Assembly: GCA_027489835.1 (NCBI GenBank)
Contig: JAIXZF010000099.1
Coordinates: 1-5,441 of the forward strand
Direction: 5' to 3'
Origin: Hyphomicrobiales bacterium
GTDB lineage: Bacteria; Pseudomonadota; Alphaproteobacteria; Rhizobiales; Beijerinckiaceae
Length of the DNA stretch: 5,441 bases
Shown piece by piece: positions 1-5,441 of this stretch. The position numbers and the translations under genes are program-made. Positions within the stretch are counted from its first letter, which is position 1. Each line of letters begins with the position of its first letter. The notes beneath the pieces are model-generated. The model saw nothing but the letters and a program-made list of their open reading frames with translations, did no database searches and was not told where the DNA came from.

Positions 1-5
1 CCAGA

Positions 6-36
6 GCGGAAAATCCGCCAGCGCCCGGGAGGGCGC
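6..36 (+). promoter_or_regulatory. Two tandem hairpins in the leader of the binding-protein gene
   Basis: Two perfect inverted repeats lie just ahead of the ribosome binding site. The first pairs GCGGA (6-10) with TCCGC (14-18) over a loop of three A. The second pairs GCGCCC (21-26) with GGGCGC (31-36) over a GGGA loop, which fits the stable GNRA tetraloop pattern. The second stem ends 7 bases before AAGGAGG, so it leaves the ribosome site open. They could stabilise the 5' end of a highly expressed mRNA, or be the tail of an upstream terminator. No T-rich tract follows, which argues against a terminator. The structure is read directly; the role is inference, because the transcription start is not visible. 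Confidence 0.4.
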
Positions 37-43
37 ATCATCC

Positions 44-50
44 AAGGAGG
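44..50 (+). promoter_or_regulatory. Strong ribosome binding site of the TRAP binding protein
   Basis: AAGGAGG is a near-perfect Shine-Dalgarno match, 5 bases before the ATG at 56. It fixes the start codon and predicts efficient translation, as expected for a periplasmic binding protein needed in excess over its membrane partner. Confidence 0.85.
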
Positions 51-55
51 ACTGC

Positions 56-1171
56 ATGACCGAGACGAAATCCGGCACAAGGCCGAGCCGCCGCCGCTTC
101 ATCACCGCCGCCACTGCCGGCGCCGCCGCCACCGTGGCCATGCCCAATGTCAGCCATGCGCAGACGGTGACCTGGAAGTTCCAGTCGACCTGGCCGACCA
201 AGGACATCTTCCACGAGTTCGCGGGCGACTTTGCCAAGCGCGTCAACGAGATGGCCGGCAACCGGCTGAAGATCGACGTGCTCGCCGCGGGCTCGGTCGT
301 GCCGGCCTTCCAGATGCAGGACGCGGTCAACGCCGGCATCCTCGATGGCGGCCATGGCGTCTGCGCCTACTGGTACGGCAAGAACAAGGCCTTCTCGCTG
401 TTCGGCACGCCTCCCGCCTTCGGCTGGGACGCCAACAACTTCCTCGCCTGGATGAACTATGGCGGCGGCTACGAGCTCTACAACGAGCTGGTGAGCCAGG
501 TCCTTCGCCTCAACCTCGTGGGCTTCCTGTCCGGCCCGATGCCCTGCCAGCCGCTCGGCTGGTTCAAGCGCGAGCTGAAGGTGGCGGACGACATCCGCGG
601 CCTGAAGTACCGTACGGTCGGCCTCGCCGCTGACCTCAAGCGCGAGATGGGCGCGGCCGTCACCATCCTGGCGGGCGGCGAAATCGTTCCTGCGCTGGAG
701 CGCGGCGTCATCGACGGCGCCGAGTTCAACAACCCGTCCTCGGATTCGCTCCTCGGCTTCCAGGACGTGTCCAAGGTCTACATGCTGCAGAGCTGGCACC
801 AGTCCGCCGAGTCCTTCGAGCTAATCTTCAACAAGGCCAAGTTCGAGGCGCTGCCGGCCGAGCTCAAGGCCATCGTGAAGTACGCGGCCGAATCCGCCTC
901 TTCCGACATGCTGTGGAAGGCGACGGACCGTTACTCGAAGGATCTCGAGGCGCTGCGGGCCAAGGGCGTCAACATCGTCAAGACGCCCGACGCCATCCTG
1001 GATGCGCAGCTCGCCGCCTGGGACAAGGTGATCGAGAAGCTGTCGGCCGAGAACGCCTTCTTCAAGAAGGTCATCGACTCGCAGAAGGCCTGGGTGAAGC
1101 GCACGCTCACCTATGAGGAGGCCAACACGCCGCCGTTCAGCAAGGCTTTCCAGCACTTCTTCAAGGCCTGA
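56..1171 (+). CDS. TRAP transporter solute-binding protein, Tat-exported (DctP family, mannitol/chloroaromatic-type)
   Basis: This is a periplasmic solute receptor of a tripartite TRAP transporter, 371 residues, about the usual family length. The start is set by the AAGGAGG site 5 bases upstream. Residues 11-16 (SRRRFI) form a twin-arginine motif, followed by an Ala-rich hydrophobic stretch and a likely cleavage site at SHA-QT (after A35), so it is probably exported folded by Tat. The mature part shows DctP-family landmarks: Q165 in the QPLGWF stretch, R186 in GLKYRTVG (the arginine that holds the substrate carboxylate in this family), the PALERGVIDGAE segment (212-223) and W247. It resembles the alpha-keto acid binder TakP and the FcbT1-like (COG4663) group more than the sialic acid or C4-dicarboxylate binders. 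The usual E-W pair reads E223-F224, and the usual W-x-E reads W247-H248-Q249, so the ligand or cation site may differ. Genes for the two membrane subunits follow. The substrate cannot be named from sequence. Confidence 0.93.
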   Translation: MTETKSGTRPSRRRFITAATAGAAATVAMPNVSHAQTVTWKFQSTWPTKDIFHEFAGDFAKRVNEMAGNRLKIDVLAAGSVVPAFQMQDAVNAGILDGGHGVCAYWYGKNKAFSLFGTPPAFGWDANNFLAWMNYGGGYELYNELVSQVLRLNLVGFLSGPMPCQPLGWFKRELKVADDIRGLKYRTVGLAADLKREMGAAVTILAGGEIVPALERGVIDGAEFNNPSSDSLLGFQDVSKVYMLQSWHQSAESFELIFNKAKFEALPAELKAIVKYAAESASSDMLWKATDRYSKDLEALRAKGVNIVKTPDAILDAQLAAWDKVIEKLSAENAFFKKVIDSQKAWVKRTLTYEEANTPPFSKAFQHFFKA

Positions 1172-1190
1172 GCCTCACCCCGACATGACG

Positions 1191-1228
1191 CCCCGGAGCG
1201 GCGGCCTACCGGCCGTTCCGGGGTTCTT
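1191..1228 (+). terminator. Terminator-like hairpin between the binding-protein and permease genes
   Basis: A 12-bp stem (1191-1202 with 1212-1223, one G-T wobble, 9-base loop) begins 19 bases after the binding-protein stop and is followed at once by TTCTT. The stem is very GC-rich but the T tract is short and interrupted, so termination may be partial. Being inside a P-Q-M transporter set, it could let the binding protein be made in excess by ending or stabilising a short mRNA. The structure is visible; its strength is not. Confidence 0.6.
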
Positions 1229-1240
1229 CGCGCCCGGCCC

Positions 1241-1268
1241 TTGCTGACGGCGAAGGCCGCGCCATAAC
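1241..1268 (+). promoter_or_regulatory. Possible weak promoter for the permease genes
   Basis: TTGCTG (1241-1246) and CATAAC (1263-1268) are 16 bases apart, loosely resembling -35 and -10 boxes. They lie just after the terminator-like hairpin and about 90 bases before the Q start. The -35 match is poor (TTG only) and the rest of the 185-base gap shows no clear operator or riboswitch. It is listed because a promoter here would explain how the permease genes are expressed past the hairpin. Confidence 0.2.
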
Positions 1269-1356
1269 CACGTTCTTTGCATGTGGATAGCCTCGTGATC
1301 TCCGTCACCCGCGCAGCGTGCCTGCGTCCACCGTTCTGCCGCGAGGATCGCGCGCC

Positions 1357-2043
1357 ATGATGATCGTTTCCGCCGCCCTCAACGCGCTGCTGATCGGCGT
1401 GTTCTCGCTGGCCTTCCTCTATCTCGGCTGGTGCGTGCTGAAGCGCGGCTCGCGCTCCATGCTCGACGCCGTGCTGTTCGGCATCGACACGCTCAGCACC
1501 ATCGTCGGCAAGACGGGCTCCTGGGCGATCCTGATCCTGACGATGGCCATGAGCTACGAGGTCTTCTCGCGCTATCTGCTGCAGTCGCCGACGGAGTGGG
1601 CGTTCGACGTCTCGTACATCCTCTACGGCGCGCTGTTCATGCTGGCGGGTCCCTACGCGCTGACGCGCAACGCGCATGTGCGCGGCGACTTCCTCTACCG
1701 CGCCTGGGCGCCGCGCCGGCAGGCCGCCATCGATCTCGTGCTCTACGTGCTGTTCTTCTTTCCCGGCATCCTGGCGCTCTGCTACGCGGGCTACGGCTTC
1801 GCGGCCTTCTCCTGGATGATCGGCGAGCATTCCTCGAACTCGCCGAACGGGCCGCCGCTCTACCATTTCAAGTCGCTGATCCCGCTGGTGGGCGGCTTCA
1901 TGATCCTGCAGGGCCTCGCAGAAGTGGTGCGCTGCGTCCAATGCCTCCAGACCGGCGTCTGGCCCGAGCGGCTGCACGATGTCGAGGAAACCGAAAAACT
2001 GATCCTGGAACAGGCCGAAGCGGCTCAGAAGGGAAGCGCCTGA
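1357..2043 (+). CDS. TRAP transporter small permease subunit (DctQ family) with an extra N-terminal helix
   Basis: This is the small inner-membrane subunit, which with the M subunit forms the membrane unit that receives substrate from the binding protein. From the ATG at 1357 it has 228 residues. That start is chosen because GAGGA (1343-1347) sits 9 bases upstream; the ATG at 1360 is also possible, and an in-frame GTG at 1318 would add 13 residues but has no good ribosome site. Hydrophobic segments lie near 4-26, 54-75, 84-103, 124-152 and 172-194. DctQ family features are EVFSRYLL (68-75), the following T79-E80-W81, and HVRGDFLY (107-114) before the third-last segment. Classical DctQ has four helices, so the helix at 4-26 is additional. 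The cytosol-facing tail is charged (about 203-228). The stop codon is 1 base before the M subunit start, so the two are translationally coupled. Confidence 0.9.
   Translation: MMIVSAALNALLIGVFSLAFLYLGWCVLKRGSRSMLDAVLFGIDTLSTIVGKTGSWAILILTMAMSYEVFSRYLLQSPTEWAFDVSYILYGALFMLAGPYALTRNAHVRGDFLYRAWAPRRQAAIDLVLYVLFFFPGILALCYAGYGFAAFSWMIGEHSSNSPNGPPLYHFKSLIPLVGGFMILQGLAEVVRCVQCLQTGVWPERLHDVEETEKLILEQAEAAQKGSA
2029..2034 (+). promoter_or_regulatory. Ribosome binding site of the large permease gene, inside the Q gene
   Basis: AAGGGA lies 10 bases before the ATG at 2045 and within the last codons of the small-subunit gene. Together with the 1-base gap between the genes it supports translational coupling and a 1:1 supply of the two membrane subunits. 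Confidence 0.5.
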
Positions 2044-2044
2044 C

Positions 2045-3607
2045 ATGCTCGGCCTGTCCAATCCCGAACTCGGCGTGCTGATGCTCGGCCTGTTCGTCGT
2101 CTTCATCATGTTTGGTTTTCCCATCGCCTTCACGCTGATGGCGCTCGGCATCGGCTTCGGCTACCTCGCCATGGGCGACACCGTCTTTCAGCTCGTGGTG
2201 CAGCGGACCTATTCGGTGATGGCGAACGACGTGCTCGTCTCCATCCCGCTCTTCGTGTTCATGGGCTACATCATCGAGCGGGCGAACATCCTTGACCGGC
2301 TGTTCAACGCAATCCAGCTCGCGCTCGGCTGGATGCCGGGCTCGCTGGCCATCGCGACCCTCGCCACCTGCGCGATCTTCGCCACCGCGACGGGCATCGT
2401 GGGCGCGGTGGTGACGCTGATGGGCCTGCTCGCGTTCCCGGCCATGCTGCGCGCCGGCTACGACACGCGGCTTTCGGCCGGCGTCGTCTGCGCGGGCGGG
2501 TGCCTCGGCATCCTGATCCCGCCTTCGGTCATGCTGATCCTCTACGGCGCGACGGCCGGCGTGTCCGTTCCCAAGCTCTACGCCGGCGCCTTCTTCCCCG
2601 GCCTGATGCTGGCGGGTTTCTACATGCTCTACGTGCTGGTGCGCTGCCTGATGAACCCTTCGCTGGCGCCGCGACTCCCGGTGGAGCAGCGCGAGGTGCT
2701 GGGCTTCGATTTCGAGAAGGACAAGTTCTTCCTCGTCAAATACGCCATCGTCGCGGCGCTCGCCTTTCCCGCGATCTATCTGGGCGTGCTGTTCCTCGAA
2801 TGGTTCCTCAACGCCTTCCGGGCGCTGTTCACGCCGGCGGGCGCGCGGCTGAGGCCGATCGACTACGACGTGCCGAACATCGTTGGCTACATCATCGCGG
2901 CCGGGGCCGCGGCCGGCTTCGTCATGCTGCTGCTGCTCGGCCGCAAGGTGTTCATGGCGTTGGCCACGAGCTTCTTCCCGCTGACGCTGCTCATCCTGTC
3001 GGTGCTCGGCGCGATCTTCTTCGGCATCGCCACGCCCACGGAAGCGGCCGCCATCGGCACGCTCGGCTCGCTGCTGCTGGCAGCCGCCTACCGCTCGCTC
3101 AGCTTCGCCAAGCTGAAGGAGAGCGTGTTCCTCACGGGGCGCACCTCGGCGATGGTGTGCTGGCTGTTCGTGGGCTCGTTCATCTTCTCGTCGATCTTCG
3201 CCTATCTCGGCGGGCACGAGCCGATCAGGACGCTGGTGGCCTGGATCAACCCCTCGCCGACGGTGTTCCTGATCCTGACGCAGGTCATCATCTTCGTGCT
3301 GGGCTGGCCGCTGGAATGGACGGAGATCATCGTGATCTTCGTGCCGATCTTCCTGCCGCTCCTGCAGCAGTTCAACATCGATCCGTTGTTCTTCGGCATC
3401 CTGATCGCGCTCAACATCCAGACCTCGTTCCTGTCGCCGCCCGTGGCGATGGCGCCGTTCTACCTGAAGGGCGTCGCGCCGAAGCATGTGTCGATCAACG
3501 AGATCTTCGCGGGCGTGATGCCCTTCCTCTGGATCGTGCTGGCGGCGATGGTGACGGTCTACATCTTCCCGCAGATCATCCTCTGGCTGCCGAACTACCT
3601 CTACTGA
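2045..3607 (+). CDS. TRAP transporter large permease subunit (DctM family) with an internal two-helix insertion
   Basis: This is the large inner-membrane subunit, the transport channel of the TRAP system, which moves substrate by cation (usually sodium) symport. It has 520 residues against about 425-440 for a typical DctM. Family motifs appear in order: PLFVFMGYI (68-76), the first re-entrant loop motif GILIPPS (155-161), GIATPTEAAAIG (327-338) and the second inverted-repeat loop SFLSPPVAMAPF (461-472). The two PP-containing loops are the elevator-domain signatures of the ion-transporter superfamily fold. The extra length falls between about 205 and 300, where two more hydrophobic segments (about 229-252 and 277-298) flank a polar stretch (253-276). 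Longer M subunits of this sort occur in the FcbT3-like branch, to my knowledge, so this is probably a subfamily trait and not an assembly fault. The frame is open throughout. The gene starts 1 base after the Q stop and ends 39 bases from the convergent hydrolase stop. Confidence 0.93.
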   Translation: MLGLSNPELGVLMLGLFVVFIMFGFPIAFTLMALGIGFGYLAMGDTVFQLVVQRTYSVMANDVLVSIPLFVFMGYIIERANILDRLFNAIQLALGWMPGSLAIATLATCAIFATATGIVGAVVTLMGLLAFPAMLRAGYDTRLSAGVVCAGGCLGILIPPSVMLILYGATAGVSVPKLYAGAFFPGLMLAGFYMLYVLVRCLMNPSLAPRLPVEQREVLGFDFEKDKFFLVKYAIVAALAFPAIYLGVLFLEWFLNAFRALFTPAGARLRPIDYDVPNIVGYIIAAGAAAGFVMLLLLGRKVFMALATSFFPLTLLILSVLGAIFFGIATPTEAAAIGTLGSLLLAAAYRSLSFAKLKESVFLTGRTSAMVCWLFVGSFIFSSIFAYLGGHEPIRTLVAWINPSPTVFLILTQVIIFVLGWPLEWTEIIVIFVPIFLPLLQQFNIDPLFFGILIALNIQTSFLSPPVAMAPFYLKGVAPKHVSINEIFAGVMPFLWIVLAAMVTVYIFPQIILWLPNYLY

Positions 3608-3646
3608 GGCAGGCTCCGGAGGATTGGAGGCCGCGCGGCGGAGGCG

Positions 3647-4912
3647 TCAGGCGCCCCGCGCCGCGTGGCGCTCGGCGATCTCCAGCACGGTCTCGAGCAT
3701 CACCTTCACGGCGATGCCGGCATCCGCCTCGGTCATGTTTTCGAGCGGGGAATGGCTGATGCCCTTCTCGTTGCGCACGAACAGCATGGCGGCGGGAAAG
3801 GCCCTCGCCATCGTCATCGCGTCATGGCCCGCGCCAGACGGGATGCGCCGCGCGGCGAGGTTCGCGCCGGTGCGGGCGATGCCACGCTCCAGGGCCGCCT
3901 GAAGCTCGGGCGCCATCGGCGTTGCGGCCAGGCGTGCATAGCGGTCGATGGCGACGGTGACGCTGCGGCGCGCGGCGATGGCATGGAACTCGCGCTCGAC
4001 CGCCTCGTCCATCAGCCGCACCGTCTCGTCCAGCGGCGCGCGGAAATCGACGGTGAAGGACACGGCGCTCGGCACGACGTTGGTCGCGCCGGGCTCGGGG
4101 CGGAGCACGCCGACCGTACCGACCGCGTCGGGATGGGCCTTCGCGGCGGCTTCCAGCGCCAGCGCCATTTCGGCCGCCGCCATCAGCGCGTCGCGCCGCA
4201 TGCCCATCGGCACCGTGCCGGCATGGCCGGCCTCGCCGGTGACGCGGATGCGGGCCCTGATCTGGGCGTTGATGGCCGTGACGATGCCGACCGGCTCGTC
4301 ATGGGCTTCCAGCACCGGCCCCTGCTCGATGTGCAGCTCGATATAGGCCGCGATGGAGCCGGCCGGGCGCTTGAGCGCCGCAAGGCCGGACGGATCGCCG
4401 CCGAAGGCGACGAGCGCCTCGCGAAGGGTGACGCCGTCGGCATCCTTGCCGTCCAGCCACTCCATCTCGTAGCCGGAGGCGAGCGCCGCCGAGGTGGAGA
4501 TGTTGGTGGGAAAGCGGACGTTCTCCTCGTCGCCGAAGGCCGCGACCTCGAGCGCGAAGGGCATCGAGGCCATGCGCGGCGCCAGCGCCTCGGCGACGAG
4601 CAGCCCCGCAACGACGCCGAGATTGCCGTCATAGGCGCCGCCATCCTTCACGGTGTCGATGTGCGAGCCGACCATCACGGCGGGCAGGCCCGGCGTGCGG
4701 CCCTCGAAGCGGCCGATGACGGAGCCGGCGGCATCCATCGCCGCGTTCAGCCCGATGGCCCGCATGCGCGCCAGCACATGATCGGCGGCGGCGCGGTGCG
4801 CGGGCGAGAGATAGAGCCGCGTCAGCTTGCCGGGCTCGTCGGTGAAGCGATTGAGCGCGGCGAGTTCGGCAAAGGCGCGGGCGCCAAGGGCGGCGGGGGT
4901 CTGGATCGTCAT
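3647..4912 (-). CDS. Allantoate amidohydrolase / N-carbamoyl-L-amino acid hydrolase family protein (M20 fold)
   Basis: This is a cytosolic metal-dependent amidohydrolase of 421 residues, close to E. coli AllC and HyuC-type enzymes (about 410). The metal ligands of the family are all present: H84 (SHIDTV), D95 (GAYDGNLG), E130 in DEEN with E129 as the general base, H194 (IELHIEQGP) and H387 (ISHSP). Substrate-contact positions known from yeast beta-alanine synthase also match: Q197, H230 (GHAGTVPM), N278 and R291, the arginine that holds the substrate carboxylate. The catalytic domain is residues 1-215 and about 325-421, split by a dimerisation/lid domain. Such enzymes release ammonia and CO2 from allantoate, or the carbamoyl group from N-carbamoyl amino acids. 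The opening stretch with DEPGKLTRLYLSPAH (25-39) favours the allantoate branch, but the substrate is not settled by sequence. The ATG at 4912 has only a weak ribosome site; the next Met (residue 50) would cut conserved sequence. No ureide-pathway gene is visible beside it. Confidence 0.9.
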   Translation of the reverse strand: MTIQTPAALGARAFAELAALNRFTDEPGKLTRLYLSPAHRAAADHVLARMRAIGLNAAMDAAGSVIGRFEGRTPGLPAVMVGSHIDTVKDGGAYDGNLGVVAGLLVAEALAPRMASMPFALEVAAFGDEENVRFPTNISTSAALASGYEMEWLDGKDADGVTLREALVAFGGDPSGLAALKRPAGSIAAYIELHIEQGPVLEAHDEPVGIVTAINAQIRARIRVTGEAGHAGTVPMGMRRDALMAAAEMALALEAAAKAHPDAVGTVGVLRPEPGATNVVPSAVSFTVDFRAPLDETVRLMDEAVEREFHAIAARRSVTVAIDRYARLAATPMAPELQAALERGIARTGANLAARRIPSGAGHDAMTMARAFPAAMLFVRNEKGISHSPLENMTEADAGIAVKVMLETVLEIAERHAARGA

Positions 4913-4933
4913 GGCGCCACGCTAGCCAAGATC

Positions 4934-4969
4934 GCCGCCCGGCCCAAGCGGCATTTGCCGCCCGGCGGC
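4934..4969 (-). terminator. Inverted repeats between the sugar transferase and hydrolase genes
   Basis: The 61-base gap holds overlapping inverted repeats: GCGGC (4948-4952) with GCCGC (4957-4961) over a 4-base loop, inside a wider pair of GCCGCC (4934-4939) and GGCGGC (4964-4969). In the direction of transcription they follow the transferase stop by only a few bases, so a weak terminator is possible. No real T tract follows, and the repeats may simply reflect high GC content. Read-through into the hydrolase remains possible. Confidence 0.25.
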
Positions 4970-4973
4970 GCAG

Positions 4974-5441
4974 TCATTGCGCGTTCTGGAAGGCTTTGCG
5001 GCTGAACAGGGTGCGCAGCAGGATCATCATGTCGAGCCAGACATTCCAGTTGTCGATGTACCAGAGGTCGAAGCTGACGCGCTTGGCCATCTTCTCGTCG
5101 GTATCGGTCTCGCCGCGATAGCCGTTGACCTGCGCCCAGCCGGTGATGCCAGGCTTCACGTTGTGGCGGCGGGCGTAGAGGCTGATCTTCTGTTCGTATT
5201 CGCGGTCATGGGCGAGGGCGTGCGGGCGCGGACCGACGAGCGACATGCGCCCCTGCAGCACGTTCACCAGCTGGGGCAACTCGTCGATGTTCCAGCGCCT
5301 CAGCCAGGCGCCGACGCGGGTGATGCGCGGATCGTTGGCCTTGGCCTGCCGGATCACGTCGCCATCCTCGAGTGTGCTCATGGTGCGGAACTTGATGATG
5401 CGGAAAGGCTCCTGGTTGAAGCCGTAGCGGCGCTGCAGGAA
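4974..5441 (-). CDS. Polyprenyl-phosphate hexose-1-phosphate transferase, C-terminal part (WcaJ/ExoY-type, partial)
   Basis: The gene is cut by the right edge; 155 C-terminal residues are visible and the reading frame stays open to 5441. An ATG at 5381 is internal, because the 20 codons before it encode RRYGF...EPFRIIKFRT, a conserved part of the bacterial sugar transferase domain. Further signatures are NDPRITRVGAWLRR, DELPQL, GRMSLVGPRP and KPGITGWAQVNGYRGETDT, then an aromatic-rich segment and a last hydrophobic stretch near the end. Family members transfer glucose-1-phosphate or galactose-1-phosphate to undecaprenyl phosphate at the inner membrane, the first step of exopolysaccharide or capsule synthesis. 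The GYRGETDT form and the end of the domain fit the long WcaJ-like proteins (about 460-510 residues with N-terminal helices and a CoA-binding-like domain), but that half is outside the window. The sugar cannot be assigned. Confidence 0.9.
   Translation of the reverse strand, partial: FLQRRYGFNQEPFRIIKFRTMSTLEDGDVIRQAKANDPRITRVGAWLRRWNIDELPQLVNVLQGRMSLVGPRPHALAHDREYEQKISLYARRHNVKPGITGWAQVNGYRGETDTDEKMAKRVSFDLWYIDNWNVWLDMMILLRTLFSRKAFQNAQ

Noticed and set aside
1318..1356. GTG start giving a 241-residue small permease subunit
   Set aside because: The 13 added residues are not hydrophobic or family-like and no ribosome site precedes the GTG, whereas GAGGA stands 9 bases before the ATG at 1357.
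1111..2151. A 346-codon open frame on the - strand over the P-Q gap and the Q gene
   Set aside because: Composition and lack of motifs mark it as a shadow; it overlaps the ends of three real genes.
1898..3487. A 529-codon open frame on the - strand across the permease genes
   Set aside because: It is opposite to the DctQ/DctM genes with their clear family motifs; its translation is an Arg/Glu/His/Gln-rich low-complexity product typical of antisense frames in GC-rich DNA, and it spans two real genes.
3608..3646. Possible bidirectional terminator between the convergent genes
   Set aside because: The 39 bases contain short palindromes (CTCCGGAG at 3614-3621 or nearby, and GCCGCGCGGC at 3630-3639) but no long stem and no T tract in either direction.
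3665..5005. A 446-codon open frame on the + strand across the hydrolase gene
   Set aside because: It is antisense to a gene with all catalytic residues intact, runs into the next gene, and its product is rich in Gly/Arg/His/Asp without any recognisable domain.
5379..5381. ATG at 5381 as the true start of a short 135-residue sugar transferase
   Set aside because: The frame stays open upstream to the window edge and encodes conserved sugar transferase sequence (FRIIKFRT) directly before this Met, so it is internal.

Overview
The window is GC-rich (roughly two-thirds G+C by eye). It looks like chromosomal DNA of an alphaproteobacterium, probably of the Hyphomicrobiales/Rhizobiales type. The clues are strong G/C at third codon positions, a Tat-exported TRAP binding protein of the mannitol/chloroaromatic class, a rhizobial-style ureide amidohydrolase and an exopolysaccharide-type sugar transferase. 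No sequence-level marker fixes the genus.

Layout: positions 56-3607 (+ strand) carry a complete tripartite TRAP transporter in the order P-Q-M: a periplasmic solute-binding protein with a Tat signal, the small membrane subunit (DctQ type) and the large membrane subunit (DctM type). Positions 3647-4912 (- strand) encode an M20-family dinuclear-metal amidohydrolase of the allantoate amidohydrolase / N-carbamoyl-L-amino acid hydrolase group, convergent with the transporter. Positions 4974-5441 (- strand) are the C-terminal catalytic part of a polyprenyl-phosphate hexose-1-phosphate transferase. It runs off the right edge and reads toward the hydrolase.

How they work together: the binding protein captures a solute, probably a carboxylate, in the periplasm and delivers it to the QM membrane unit, which imports it with a cation gradient (family knowledge). 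The P gene is separated from QM by 185 bases holding a good hairpin followed by a short T-rich stretch. Q and M are 1 base apart and surely co-translated. The hydrolase could act on an imported ureide or N-carbamoyl compound, but it is on the other strand, so a shared pathway is only a guess. The sugar transferase belongs to cell-surface polysaccharide synthesis and is probably unrelated.

I see no mobile element, RNA gene, CRISPR array or obviously new system. The points most worth checking are details of the transporter: an apparent Glu-to-Gln change at a likely cation-binding position of the binding protein, an extra N-terminal membrane helix in Q, a roughly 80-residue two-helix insertion in M, and the hairpins in the leader and between P and Q.
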